This document shows, one piece after another, positions 39,457 to 48,151 of a stretch of 64,000 bases of DNA. The DNA comes from Streptomyces tardus. GTDB taxonomy: Bacteria > Actinomycetota > Actinomycetes > Streptomycetales > Streptomycetaceae. Location: assembly GCF_018101125.2 (NCBI RefSeq), contig NZ_JAELVF020000001.1, forward strand, positions 3,210,703-3,274,702, given 5' to 3'. A program made the translations under genes and the position numbers. The notes beneath the pieces are model-generated. The model did not search any database. It was not told the DNA's origin and was given only the letters and a program-made list of their open reading frames with translations. Numbering within the stretch: the first letter of the stretch is position 1; every line of letters begins with the position of its first letter.

Positions 39457-40572
39457 GTGGCACTCGTCGATGTATCCGAAGCTCTGAAGTCCCTCTCCTC
39501 CACCATGGAGTCGATCGAGGCTGTCCTCGATCTCGACACAATGCGGGCGGACATCGCCGCGTTGGAGCAGGAGGCGGCCGATCCGGCCCTGTGGAACGAC
39601 CAGGACAGGGCGCAGAAGGTCAACAGCAAGCTCTCCTTCCTCCAGGGCCAGCTCAGGAAGGTCGAGGAGCTGCACGGCCGGATCGACGATCTGGCGATCC
39701 TCTTCGAGCTCGCCGAGGCCGAGGACGACGCGGACACCAGGGTCGAGGCCGAGCGGGAGATGGTCTCGGTGCGCAAGACGGTCGACGAGCTGGAGGTCCG
39801 TACGCTCCTGTCCGGCGAGTACGACGAGCGCGAGGCGATGGTCTCGGTGCGCGCGGAGGCGGGCGGAGTGGACGCCGCCGACTTCGCGGAGCAGCTCCAG
39901 CGGATGTATCTGCGCTGGGCCGAGCGTCGCGGCTACCCGACCGAGGTGCTGGACACCTCGTACGCGGAGGAGGCCGGCATCAAGTCGACCACCTTCACCG
40001 TCAAGGCGCCCTACGCCTACGGCACGCTCTCGGTCGAGCAGGGCACCCACCGCATGGTGCGGATCTCCCCGTTCGACAACCAGGGCCGCCGCCAGACGTC
40101 CTTCGCCGGTGTCGAGGTACTGCCCGTGGTGGAGCAGACCGACCACATCGAGATCCCGGAGAACGAGCTGCGGATCGATGTCTTCCGCTCCTCCGGCCCC
40201 GGCGGCCAGTCGGTCAACACCACGGACTCCGCGGTGCGCATGACCCACCTGCCCTCCGGCATCGTCGTCTCCTGTCAGAACGAGAAGTCCCAGATCCAGA
40301 ACCGCGCCGCCGCGCTGCGCGTCCTCCAGGCCAGGCTGCTCGCCCGCCGCCGCGAGGAGGAGCAGGCGAGGATGAACGCGCTCAAGGGCGACGGCGGCAA
40401 CTCCTGGGGCAACCAGATGCGTTCGTACGTTCTCCAGCCGTACCAGATGGTCAAGGACCTGCGCACCGAGCACGAGGTGGGCAACCCGCAGGGCGTGCTG
40501 GACGGCGACATCGACGCCTTCCTGGAGGCCGGCATCCGCTGGCGCAAGCAGCAGGAGCAGCCGACCGGCTGA
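39457..40572 (+). CDS. prfB: Peptide chain release factor 2
   Basis: RF2 releases peptides at UGA and UAA stops. The 371-residue product has the GGQ catalytic motif ([18 protein letters not shown]) and the SPF stop-recognition tripeptide ([15 protein letters not shown]). Unlike E. coli prfB there is no programmed +1 frameshift: one frame is open from the GTG at 39457 to the end, as usual for Streptomyces. The N-terminal helical domain contains [14 protein letters not shown]. Downstream lies a strong terminator. Confidence 0.97.
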   Translation: MALVDVSEALKSLSSTMESIEAVLDLDTMRADIAALEQEAADPALWNDQDRAQKVNSKLSFLQGQLRKVEELHGRIDDLAILFELAEAEDDADTRVEAEREMVSVRKTVDELEVRTLLSGEYDEREAMVSVRAEAGGVDAADFAEQLQRMYLRWAERRGYPTEVLDTSYAEEAGIKSTTFTVKAPYAYGTLSVEQGTHRMVRISPFDNQGRRQTSFAGVEVLPVVEQTDHIEIPENELRIDVFRSSGPGGQSVNTTDSAVRMTHLPSGIVVSCQNEKSQIQNRAAALRVLQARLLARRREEEQARMNALKGDGGNSWGNQMRSYVLQPYQMVKDLRTEHEVGNPQGVLDGDIDAFLEAGIRWRKQQEQPTG

Positions 40573-40600
40573 CCCGTCGCCCGGCGTCACCGCCAACGCC

Positions 40601-40634
40601 CGTCACCCCCGTCGCCTCCGCGGCGGGGGTGACG
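40601..40634 (+). terminator. Terminator after prfB
   Basis: A 15-bp stem with one G-T pair joins 40601-40615 and 40620-40634 (CGTCACCCCC with GGGGGTGACG outermost), 29 bp after the prfB stop. Confidence 0.85.
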
Positions 40635-41170
40635 TCGTCCCGGCGGCCGGTGGGACCCCGCCGGTGGGCCCCGCCGGCGGGCTGCCGTGGCCCGGATGTT
40701 CGTGCAGGGTGCAACTCTCCGTAGCCGTACGGCCGTTGGGGTTTCTCCGTGAGGAACAACGGGCAGAAGGTGCTTTGGGGACGACTCATTCCATGTCATG
40801 GTGAAGTTGTTCGAATCATCACTCGTACCGTTCGTCAACGCCGTGGCGCGACCCGTGGGTTGTCGTACAGCAGGCGCCCGAAATGACCGCGCGCGCCGGG
40901 TCGCTGGTGTCGGTTCGCTCACAACAGACCACTCACGGCGGCAACTCCCCGCTCACGAGGGACATTTCGCACCGATGTCGCTTGACGGTGATGGTTTTAG
41001 TGGGAAAGCTGTTCGCTCGGCAGGCGTGTGCCTGGTGTGATCGTGCGTGTGTGGGGGCGGCTTCGGACTCGGCGCAACTCGGCCTTGTTCCAAGGGTGTC
41101 GTTCCCGAAGCGGCACTGTTCGGCATTCGCCGCGTGTTGATGAAATGACAGCTACTGGGGGTAGTTGGTA
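40635..41170 (+). other. Gene-free leader region before the surface-protein gene
   Basis: This 536-bp stretch is less GC-rich than its surroundings. Small frames (for example 40798-41040, 80 residues) lack codon bias and ribosome sites. It probably contains the promoter of the surface-protein gene at 41171; TGAAAT at 41141-41146 could be its -10. Confidence 0.45.
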
Positions 41171-41734
41171 GTGACCAATAAGAAGACGCGAGTGCGCGTC
41201 GCGCGGATCGCGGCCGGAGCCGTGTTCGCAGCGGGCCTCTCGCTCACCGTGGCGGGTGCCGCTCAGGCAACCGGCGGCGGCGACAGCGGCAAGGCGACGA
41301 AGTCCGAAGAGGGCTTCCTCGGCGGCCTGCTCGGCGGCGGTGGCGACGACCCGGACAACCCGGACGACCCGGACGAGCCCGGTGAGCCGACGGACGACCC
41401 GGACGAGCCCGGCGAGCCCACTGAGGACCCGGACCCGACCGAGGACCCGGACCCCACTGAGGACCCGACCGAGGACCCGGACGACGGTCTTGACCCGGAC
41501 ACCTCCGCGGGTGGCGGCGAGAGCCCCGACTCCGGTGGCAAGGAAGAGATCACCACTCCGGTGAAGCCGGACCCGCAGGGCGGCCAGGAGAAGGACGAGG
41601 AGCTGGCCGAGACCGGTGCGGCTGAGACCACGTTCCTGCTGGTCGGCGCCGCGACGATGATCGCGGGCGGTATCGGCTTCCGTCTGCTGCCGCGTCTGAT
41701 GGGCCGCGAGGACGGCGGCGCCGCAGCCGCCTGA
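41171..41734 (+). CDS. Secreted LAETG sortase-substrate surface protein
   Basis: This 187-residue protein has a signal peptide (basic KKTRVRVAR, hydrophobic core, likely cut after AQA at 31-33). An acidic, Pro-rich spacer made of repeated DPDEPGEPT / DPTEDP units lies at about 59-110. The C-terminal sorting signal has LAETG at 145-149, a hydrophobic helix and a short tail with Arg. LAXTG is the motif cut by Streptomyces class E sortases, which anchor chaplins and other proteins to peptidoglycan. No recognisable folded domain is present, so the repeat may be a wall-spanning stalk. GTG 41171 with GGGGG 9 nt ahead is preferred; TTG 41165 is possible. Confidence 0.85.
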   Translation: MTNKKTRVRVARIAAGAVFAAGLSLTVAGAAQATGGGDSGKATKSEEGFLGGLLGGGGDDPDNPDDPDEPGEPTDDPDEPGEPTEDPDPTEDPDPTEDPTEDPDDGLDPDTSAGGGESPDSGGKEEITTPVKPDPQGGQEKDEELAETGAAETTFLLVGAATMIAGGIGFRLLPRLMGREDGGAAAA

Positions 41735-41770
41735 GGCGACGCGTCACGCATCCTGCAGAAGCAGTCGGGC

Positions 41771-41809
41771 CGGCGGGGCCCGGACACGGCCAGTGTCCGG
41801 GCCCCGCCG
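41771..41809 (+). terminator. Strong terminator after the surface-protein gene
   Basis: A perfect 17-bp stem pairs 41771-41787 with 41793-41809 around GGCCA. The remaining spacer to 42032 holds imperfect repeats around GTGGACGCCTGGTGGG (41920-41935 and again at 42043-42058). Confidence 0.9.
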
Positions 41810-42032
41810 TCGTGTGTACGGATCTGCGCACGGGGCCGGCCGGCGGTACCGGCGGCCGGCGCGGGGTCGCGCCGAGCCCGGGTGCTGGAAGCGGGGACGC
41901 GCGGGGGACGCCGGGCCGTGGACGCCTGGTGGGGCGTTGGATGGCGGGCCGTGGACGCCGGGCCGGCAGGTGCCGGGGTCGGGCTGCGAGCGAAGGGCCG
42001 GGGCGCAGGAGAAGCCGGGCGGCGGATGCCGG

Positions 42033-42230
42033 TCAGGCGGTGGACGCCTGGTGGGCCAGGAGTGCCAGCGCCAGCAGCAGGAGCAGCAGACCGCCGAGCG
42101 CGGCCGGGGAGAGCATGTCCAGCGGACCGGTCTCCCGCGCCTGCCTGGCTCGCTCGGCGCGGCACACCGCGCAGCGCCCCTCGCGCACCGGTCCCGCGCA
42201 GTTGGCGCACACCAGACGGTCGTGCGTCAT
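42033..42230 (-). CDS. Small zinc-ribbon membrane protein
   Basis: This 65-residue protein has an N-terminal CxxC...CxxC zinc ribbon (Cys8, Cys11, Cys20, Cys23 in CANCAGPVREGRCAVC). A charged linker ERARQARETG and a single C-terminal membrane helix (about 45-60, Leu-rich) follow. A perfect ribosome site GAGGAG lies 8 nt before ATG 42230. The longer frame to 42695 is rejected. It lies between the surface-protein gene and ftsE on the opposite strand. The function is unknown; the topology suggests a small membrane-tethered adaptor. Confidence 0.8.
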   Translation of the reverse strand: MTHDRLVCANCAGPVREGRCAVCRAERARQARETGPLDMLSPAALGGLLLLLLALALLAHQASTA

Positions 42231-42755
42231 CCGCCGCTCCTCGCTGTGCTCGTCCGCTGTCCCGCTCGGGCTGGGGCTCCTGCGCCTGGCTCCCTGCCGG
42301 GCCGCCCCTTCATGGTCCCGCGCCAGCCGCGGAGCCGCCCCTCCGGGGCTTGCCGTCGGCCTCCGCCCCGAGTCGCGCGGCGCCCGGGGTCCGCCGCGCC
42401 CCGCCCGACTCGAGGCGGCTCGAAGTCGGTGCCGGGGTGTTCGTCGGCCGGCCGGAGTGGCCGGGTTCTCCAACGCGGCGGCGGTCGCGATTGTTCCCCG
42501 GCCGGGTGCGGACGCTCGCCGGGAGGGCCGAGGCGTCACGAATCGCCCAGCGGCGAAAGCCGCGGAACCGGGCGTGTCCACCGGTGGCGCTCGCGTCGGA
42601 CAGACCTTGAAATATGACCAAATGCCCAACGGGCAGGGTGGGTTGTGCCGGGCACCGGCTTCGGTCCTTCGCGCGGGTCGCGTATGGTCGCCCACACCGA
42701 CACGGTGCTGCTCGCGGCTCCGTAGCCCCTACCCAGGTCGACGTGGTGTAAATCA
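42231..42755. other. Divergent spacer between the zinc-ribbon gene and ftsE
   Basis: This stretch of 525 bp has no supported gene: frames on both strands are typical high-GC shadows without ribosome sites or recognisable products. It should hold the ftsE promoter. TAAATC at 42749-42754 immediately before the GTG is a poor -10. Confidence 0.4.
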
Positions 42756-43445
42756 GTGATTCGATTCGACAGCGTCTCAAAGAGCTACCCCAAGCAGAAT
42801 CACCCCGCACTCCGCGATGTCTCGCTGGAGATCGAGCGCGGTGAGTTCGTCTTCCTGGTGGGGTCCTCCGGTTCCGGAAAGTCCACGTTCCTGCGGCTGA
42901 TTCTCCGCGAGGAGCGGGCGAGCACCGGGCAGGTGCACGTACTCGGCAAGGACCTGGGGCGGCTCTCCAACTGGAAGGTGCCGCAGATGCGCCGCCAGTT
43001 GGGCACGGTCTTCCAGGACTTCCGCCTGTTGCCGAACAAGACGGTGGGGGAGAACGTCGCGTTCGCCCTGGAAGTGATCGGCAAGCCGCGCGGCCAGATC
43101 CGCAAGACGGTGCCCGAGGTCCTCGACCTCGTCGGCCTCGGCGGCAAGGACGACCGGATGCCCGGCGAGCTGTCCGGCGGTGAGCAGCAACGCGTCGCGA
43201 TCGCCCGGGCGTTCGTGAACCGTCCGATGCTGCTGATCGCGGACGAGCCCACCGGCAACCTGGACCCGCACACCTCCGTCGGCATCATGAAGCTGCTCGA
43301 CCGCATCAACAAGACCGGGACCACGGTCCTGATGGCCACCCACGACCAGCAGATCGTGGACCAGATGCGCAAGCGCGTGATCGAACTCGAGAAGGGCCGT
43401 CTCGTCCGCGACCAGTCGCGCGGCGTCTACGGCTACCAGCACTGA
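42756..43445 (+). CDS. ftsE: Cell-division ABC ATPase FtsE
   Basis: This 229-residue ABC ATPase has Walker [10 protein letters not shown] (about 36-44), the Q-loop in [11 protein letters not shown], signature [15 protein letters not shown] and Walker [13 protein letters not shown]. With FtsX it forms a membrane complex that controls peptidoglycan hydrolases during division. It starts with GTG. FtsX follows after 10 bp, so they are one operon. Confidence 0.96.
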   Translation: MIRFDSVSKSYPKQNHPALRDVSLEIERGEFVFLVGSSGSGKSTFLRLILREERASTGQVHVLGKDLGRLSNWKVPQMRRQLGTVFQDFRLLPNKTVGENVAFALEVIGKPRGQIRKTVPEVLDLVGLGGKDDRMPGELSGGEQQRVAIARAFVNRPMLLIADEPTGNLDPHTSVGIMKLLDRINKTGTTVLMATHDQQIVDQMRKRVIELEKGRLVRDQSRGVYGYQH

Positions 43446-43455
43446 AAGGGACGCG

Positions 43456-44367
43456 ATGCGCGCGCAGTTCGTCTTCTCGGAGATCGGCGTTGGTCTCCGC
43501 CGCAATCTCACGATGACCTTCGCCGTGATCGTCTCCGTGGCGATCTCGCTGGCGCTGCTCGGCGGCGCGCTCCTGGCCCGGGAGCAGGTCAACTCGATGA
43601 AGGGCTACTGGTACGACAAGGTCCAGGTCTCCATCTACCTCTGCAACAAGAACGACGCGGAGACCGAGCCGAGTTGCACCAGGGGCGCCGTCACCGGGCA
43701 GCAGAAGCGGGAGATCAAGGGCGACCTGGAGAAGCTCCAGGTCGTCGACAAGGTCTTCTACGAGTCCAGCGACCAGGCGTACGAGCACTACAAGGAGCAG
43801 TTCCCCGACTCCCCGCTGGTCCCGTCGCTGACAGCGGACCAGATGCAGGAGTCCTACCGGGTCAAGCTCGCGGACCCGACCAAGTTCGACGTGGTCAGCT
43901 CCGCCTTCTCCGACCGGGCCGGCGTGCACTCCGTACAGGACCAGAAGGACCTGCTTGAGGACCTGTTCAACCTGCTCAACGGCATGAACACCGCGGCGCT
44001 GTTCCTGATGGGACTGATGCTGATCGTTGCGCTGCTGCTGATCGTCAACACCGTCCGGGTCTCGGCGTTCAGCCGTCGGCGGGAGACCGGGATCATGCGG
44101 CTGGTCGGCGCGTCCAGCTTCTACATCCAGATCCCGTTCATCCTGGAGGCGGCGGTCGCGGGTCTGCTCGGCGGCGTCTTCGCCAGCACCATGCTGATGG
44201 GTGGCAAGTACTTCCTGGTCGACAACTGGCTGGCCGACAAGATCCCGCTGATCCAATTCGTCGGCTGGGACTCGGTGTTGAAGGTGCTGCCGCTGGTGCT
44301 CGCGGTCGGTGTGCTGATGCCCGCGCTTGCAGCCTTCCTCGCGCTGCGCAAGTACCTGCGCGTGTGA
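43456..44367 (+). CDS. ftsX: Cell-division membrane protein FtsX
   Basis: This 303-residue protein has four membrane helices (about 20-42, 175-197, 225-245 and 273-297). A large extracytoplasmic domain lies between the first two and contains two Cys residues (Cys63 and Cys74 in the loop, possibly a disulfide). This is the FtsX layout, in which the outer loop activates cell-wall hydrolases in response to FtsE ATP cycles. The ribosome site GAAAGGGA precedes the ATG. Confidence 0.95.
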   Translation: MRAQFVFSEIGVGLRRNLTMTFAVIVSVAISLALLGGALLAREQVNSMKGYWYDKVQVSIYLCNKNDAETEPSCTRGAVTGQQKREIKGDLEKLQVVDKVFYESSDQAYEHYKEQFPDSPLVPSLTADQMQESYRVKLADPTKFDVVSSAFSDRAGVHSVQDQKDLLEDLFNLLNGMNTAALFLMGLMLIVALLLIVNTVRVSAFSRRRETGIMRLVGASSFYIQIPFILEAAVAGLLGGVFASTMLMGGKYFLVDNWLADKIPLIQFVGWDSVLKVLPLVLAVGVLMPALAAFLALRKYLRV

Positions 44368-44432
44368 CGCGGGTGTGACGAAGGACGCGGCAGCGGTACA
44401 CGCAACCCCGCGTGCGAAGGCCCCTTCTGTCC

Positions 44433-44438
44433 TAGACT
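44433..44438 (+). promoter_or_regulatory. -10 element for a leaderless protease transcript
   Basis: TAGACT at 44433-44438 lies 7 nt before the ATG at 44446, with no Shine-Dalgarno sequence, so transcription most likely starts at the ATG. It separates the protease gene from ftsEX. Confidence 0.55.
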
Positions 44439-44445
44439 CCGCAAC

Positions 44446-45609
44446 ATGTCGGGCACATGGATGTTCGTCCTGCCCCGCCGCATCGGCCGCGGGGCAGGGA
44501 TCGCATTCGTTTTCGCCGGAGTGCTGTTGACCGGCTTCGCCACCGGCTCCTGGAGCCAGGAGGCGGACGGCGGCAACGGCGAGGGCGCCCCGATACGTCC
44601 CCGTACCCTCGCGGACGCCCCCATCCCGCCGGTGGGCGGCAGCGACGCGAGCGAGCTCGTCAGCCGCAGCGGCGACCGCTGGTCGGCTGCGTACAGCGCC
44701 CGGGAGTACGAGGGGCTGCGGCAGGCGCTGGAGGGCGAGTACGTCGGCGTGGGCATCGCCGTACGACGTTCCGCGCAGGGCGTTCTGGAGGTCGCGCGGG
44801 TCACCGAGGGCAGCCCTGCGGACCGTGCGGGCATCCGCCGCGGCGACCTGCTGCGGACGGTGGACGGCGAGGCGGTCGCGGCCAGCCCGGTCACCGAGGT
44901 GGTGGCTCTGCTGCGGGGCGGCCAGGGCGGCGCCGACACCGAGCCGCAGGCAGCGCCGGGCTCCGAGGTCGAGTTGGGGCTGAGCAGGGACGGCCGGCTG
45001 TGGGAGCACGAGCTGCGCCGGGCGGAGCTGCGCACGGAGTCGGTGTCGATCCGCGCGATGGCCCCGGACTGCGTACGGATCACGGTCGGGTCCTTCACCA
45101 AGGGCACGGCCGCGGATGTACGTGAGGCGGTGCGGGCACTGCCCGAGGGCACCGGCGTACTGCTGGACCTGCGGGGGAACGCGGGCGGACTGCTGCACGA
45201 GGCGGCCGGCACCGCGGGGGTGTTCCTCGACGGCGGAGTGGTCGGCACCTACGACGAGGGCGGGACACAGCGTGCGCTGCGCGCGGAGCGCGGCGGCGAC
45301 ACCCGCACCTCCCTGGTCGTCCTGGTCGACGGTGGCTCGATGAGCGCGGCCGAGCTGGTGGCCGGAGCGCTCCAGGACCGGGGCAGAGCGCTGGTGGTCG
45401 GGACCAGGACGTTCGGCAAGGGCACGGTGCAGATGCCCAGGAAGCAGCCGGACGGCTCGGTCGCCGAGCTCACGGTCGGCCGCTACACGACACCCACCGG
45501 GCGCGAGCTGGACGGGGTCGGCCTGGCGCCGGACGTCACGGTCCGCGAGGGCGAGCGTGCGACGGCGAAGGCCCGCACGGTATTGAGTGGCCTCTCGGGC
45601 GGCAGTTGA
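44446..45609 (+). CDS. S41-family C-terminal processing protease
   Basis: This 387-residue membrane-anchored protease has a helix at about 14-32, a PDZ domain (about 95-180, VGIAV ... [20 protein letters not shown]) and the S41 catalytic domain. The catalytic pair is Ser300 in GSMSAAEL and Lys325 in TFGKGTVQ, 25 residues apart as in characterised CtpB/Tsp enzymes. It degrades or matures envelope proteins on the outer face. It follows ftsX by 78 bp with its own promoter and is 17 bp ahead of smpB. Confidence 0.93.
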   Translation: MSGTWMFVLPRRIGRGAGIAFVFAGVLLTGFATGSWSQEADGGNGEGAPIRPRTLADAPIPPVGGSDASELVSRSGDRWSAAYSAREYEGLRQALEGEYVGVGIAVRRSAQGVLEVARVTEGSPADRAGIRRGDLLRTVDGEAVAASPVTEVVALLRGGQGGADTEPQAAPGSEVELGLSRDGRLWEHELRRAELRTESVSIRAMAPDCVRITVGSFTKGTAADVREAVRALPEGTGVLLDLRGNAGGLLHEAAGTAGVFLDGGVVGTYDEGGTQRALRAERGGDTRTSLVVLVDGGSMSAAELVAGALQDRGRALVVGTRTFGKGTVQMPRKQPDGSVAELTVGRYTTPTGRELDGVGLAPDVTVREGERATAKARTVLSGLSGGS

Positions 45610-45626
45610 GCCACAATGGCCCGGCT

Positions 45627-46106
45627 ATGGCTAAAGAGAAGAGTCAGAAACTCATCGCGCAGCACAAGAAGGCGCGGCATGACTACCTCATCCTGGACAC
45701 CTACGAGTGCGGGCTGGTCCTGACCGGGACCGAGGTGAAGTCGCTGCGGCAGGGCCGAGCCTCCCTGGTGGACGGGTTCGGGCAGATCGACGGCGGTGAG
45801 GCCTGGCTGCACAACGTGCACATCCCCGAGTACAGCCAGGGCACCTGGACCAACCACAGTGCCCGCCGCAAGCGCAAGCTGCTGATGCACCGCGAGGAGA
45901 TCGACAAGCTCGTCGGCAAGCTCCAGGAATCCGGCCTGACCCTGGTGCCGCTCAAGCTGTACTTCAAGGACGGCAAGGCGAAGGTCGAGATAGCGCTGGC
46001 CAGGGGAAAGCGCGAGTACGACAAGCGGCAGACGCTGCGGGAGAAGCAGGACCGCAGGGAGGCCGAGCGTACGATGTCGGCCGTGCGCCGGCGGCAGCGG
46101 TCCTGA
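45627..46106 (+). CDS. smpB: SsrA-binding protein SmpB
   Basis: This 159-residue protein binds tmRNA and places it in the ribosomal A site for rescue of stalled ribosomes. Conserved parts include [32 protein letters not shown], and the C-terminal tail [20 protein letters not shown] that inserts in the decoding centre. ATG 45627 is preferred over 45606, which would add 7 residues and overlap the protease gene. No clear ribosome site is visible, and CACAAT at 45612-45617 could be the -10 of a short or leaderless mRNA. The ssrA gene follows. Confidence 0.96.
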   Translation: MAKEKSQKLIAQHKKARHDYLILDTYECGLVLTGTEVKSLRQGRASLVDGFGQIDGGEAWLHNVHIPEYSQGTWTNHSARRKRKLLMHREEIDKLVGKLQESGLTLVPLKLYFKDGKAKVEIALARGKREYDKRQTLREKQDRREAERTMSAVRRRQRS

Positions 46107-46232
46107 TCGCACATCGGCCGGTCCCGGTGGGCCGGTCAGTCCTGGTGGAGCCGGTCGGTCTGACGGGGCAGCGGTCCCGACCGGTCCGGTTGTCGGTCGG
46201 TTCGGACGTCCCGCAGGAGGCCGGGGAATTCG

Positions 46233-46263
46233 TTGGCCGTCCGCGGCGTTGTTCGCGTACGAT
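46233..46263 (+). promoter_or_regulatory. Candidate ssrA promoter
   Basis: TTGGCC at 46233-46238 and TACGAT at 46258-46263 (19-bp spacer) lie about 56 bp before the mature tmRNA 5' end. This would give a precursor with a leader of about 50 nt to be trimmed by RNase P. Confidence 0.4.
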
Positions 46264-46319
46264 GGTCGACAGCAGCGAAGCGGCCCCTCTCGGGCCGGTT
46301 CGTCTTGTCAACTCAACAT

Positions 46320-46690
46320 GGGGATGATCGGTTTCGACAGCGGATGTCGAAGCAGGGGAAGCGAGCCGAGGAACGCGGCAATGATCTCGTTAACCATCTG
46401 CCGCAAAAAAATAATCGCCAACACCAAGCGCGATTCCTTCGCCCTCGCTGCCTAAGCAGCGACTTGCGAAGTGTCAGCCCGGGTGCGTTCCCGACCCGGT
46501 TCCTGGCATCAGCTAGGGAACTCACCGCGTAAGTCCGGTCACGGGGCTTGCCGGGACATCTCACAGTGACTGGGCCCGTCGGCAGCTTGTCTGCGTGACT
46601 GCCGGGGCCGAGAAAAGCACAGCAGACTGCGCTCGGAGAAGCCCTCCTCCTGCACCGCTGGACGCGGGTTCGATTCCCGCCATCTCCACC
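46320..46690 (+). ncRNA. ssrA: Transfer-messenger RNA (tmRNA)
   Basis: The tRNA-like ends pair: 5' GGGGATG with 3' CATCTCC (one G-U), followed by A and CC at 46688-46690, so the final A of CCA must be added. The T-arm GGGTTCGATTCCC lies near 46667, and GGTTTCGAC is near the 5' end. The tag reading frame runs from about GCC 46417 to TAA 46453-46455 and encodes ANTKRDSFALAA, ending in the ALAA degron. Together with SmpB it rescues stalled ribosomes. Ends are good to a base or two. Confidence 0.95.
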
Positions 46691-46694
46691 TGAG

Positions 46695-46740
46695 AAAAGC
46701 CTCCGGACCACGATCCCCTCGTGGTCCGGAGGCTTTTTCT
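46695..46740 (+). terminator. Terminator after ssrA
   Basis: A 19-bp perfect stem pairs 46695-46713 (AAAAGCCTCCGGACCACGA) with 46719-46737 and runs into TTTTTCT. It is a classical intrinsic terminator with a T-run, rare in this genome. Confidence 0.95.
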
Positions 46741-46905
46741 GTGCCCTGCGGCCCGAGCCGAGCGGGGCGGGCCGCACCGGGACGCGGGTCGGGACGCTCT
46801 CGGCGGAGCCCGGCCCGCGTCCCCGGTTCGGTCCGGCAGCAGGTCGGCCCGGGCCCGCGCCTGTCGGCAGCGGTCCGCACCGGCCGGGCAGCCGGTCCTG
46901 GCCGG

Positions 46906-47814
46906 TCAGTCGCCGAGCAGTCCGGCCAGGTCGCGGTGGAGCGCGGGGGAGCGACCGGTGTTCCACCGTGCGCCGGCCTCGTCGATCAGCTCCCGGCTCC
47001 AGGCCCAGGAGCTCCGGGCCGCCCGGCGGAGGCCGTCCGGCTCGACGCCGGAGGTGGTGGCCGCGTAGCGTGCGCGATCCGCCTCCGGCACGTCGAGTTC
47101 CAGTGCGCGACTGGGGGTGAGCCAGTGCGCGGTGGTGCCGCGGAGCAGCCGGCAGAGCTTGAGCTGTTCCGGTGCCACCATCGTGCCCAGGAAGGCGTGT
47201 GCCCGGGCGAGTTCGCCGCGGGCCAGGAGGTGCGCCACCATCAGCGTCCAGTTGGTCAGCTCGTCGGCGCACTGCTGCGCGGTGGGTGCCGGCTCGGGCG
47301 GCCGGTGAGTGTTCAACCCCCTTGCGAGAGGCAGGAGTTGGCCGGTGCGGTCCAGGAGTACGGCGCGTTCGGGGTCGGGCAGATGGACCATGCCCCGCCA
47401 GCCGCCGATCTCGGGGATGCCCGTGCTGGCGGCGACGAAATGGAACTCGCCGCGCATCAGGTCCTCGAAGACGACGGTGAGCACTCCGAACCGGTTGGTG
47501 TGGACGAGTCGCAACGGCCGCCCGGGGTCCAGCTGTTGGAGGAACACGGCACTGTCGAAGCCGTCGTGGGTGTGCGGGGCGGCTCGGCCGTCGGCTCGGT
47601 CCACCGGGGCGTCGTCGAGGAAGACGTACGCCTCGATGTCCGAGTGGGCGTCGGCCTCGCCGACGGTCCAGGAGCCGTAGAGCAGTACGCCGGCCAGCCG
47701 CGGTTCGGCGCGGGCGAGGGTGCGCAGCCGCTCGATCCGGGCGTCGAGGGCGTTCGGCGGCTCGGTGCCGTAGCCGGGGGTGGGGTCGGTCGGGTGGTGG
47801 TGCGGAAAGGTCAC
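46906..47814 (-). CDS. Nucleotidyltransferase, lincosamide LnuB/LnuF-like
   Basis: This 302-residue protein has a nucleotidyltransferase motif GVLLYGSWTVGEADAHSDIE near 43-62 (GS...DxE), followed by helical C-terminal parts with LTNWTLMVAHLLARGELARA and HWLTPSRALEL. The pattern GSxTxGxxDxxSDIE is that of the larger lincosamide nucleotidyltransferases, which adenylylate lincomycin or clindamycin. In Streptomyces such genes may be intrinsic resistance or act on another substrate. GTG 47814 is selected because AGGAGAA lies 6 nt ahead; the frame to 47910 lacks homology. Single gene. Confidence 0.75.
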   Translation of the reverse strand: MTFPHHHPTDPTPGYGTEPPNALDARIERLRTLARAEPRLAGVLLYGSWTVGEADAHSDIEAYVFLDDAPVDRADGRAAPHTHDGFDSAVFLQQLDPGRPLRLVHTNRFGVLTVVFEDLMRGEFHFVAASTGIPEIGGWRGMVHLPDPERAVLLDRTGQLLPLARGLNTHRPPEPAPTAQQCADELTNWTLMVAHLLARGELARAHAFLGTMVAPEQLKLCRLLRGTTAHWLTPSRALELDVPEADRARYAATTSGVEPDGLRRAARSSWAWSRELIDEAGARWNTGRSPALHRDLAGLLGD

Positions 47815-48054
47815 GGAACTTCTCCTGTGCGAAGGCAGAACGGACTGGCCCACCCTCGGGTGGGCGGCTGAACCGGGGTGTCCGCGCCTCAGGAGAAGAA
47901 GGATCCGCACATGGCAGGGGAGTCTACCGGCCGTCCCGCCGGTGCCCTCGGGACGTGAGGGAGCGGGTCAAGTCGGCCGAGAGCGGCGGGAATCGGATGA
48001 CGCCGACAGATGGTGACAACTCTTCGTCAGGGGAAGATCATTCTCCGCAATACT

Positions 48055-48066
48055 TGGTCTAGACCT
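48055..48066. promoter_or_regulatory. DasR operator (dre) upstream of the chitinase gene
   Basis: TGGTCTAGACCT at 48055-48066 lies in CTTGGTCTAGACCTTG, close to the dre consensus ACTGGTCTAGACCACT bound by the GntR repressor DasR, which is released by glucosamine-6-phosphate. It overlaps a possible -35 (TTGACG at 48066-48071) and lies 86 bp before the chitinase start. This is the known control of Streptomyces chitinases. The rest of the 337-bp spacer shows no gene. Confidence 0.8.
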
Positions 48067-48151
48067 TGACGTGATCATGCATAGGACCCTTTCATGAGAG
48101 CGTTCCCATTTCGTGACCCCGGCGGCCGAGCGCCGCCTGAGAGGTGTTCCC

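Noticed and set aside
40798..41040. 80-residue ORF between prfB and the surface-protein gene
   Set aside because: No ribosome site, poor codon bias, and no recognisable family.
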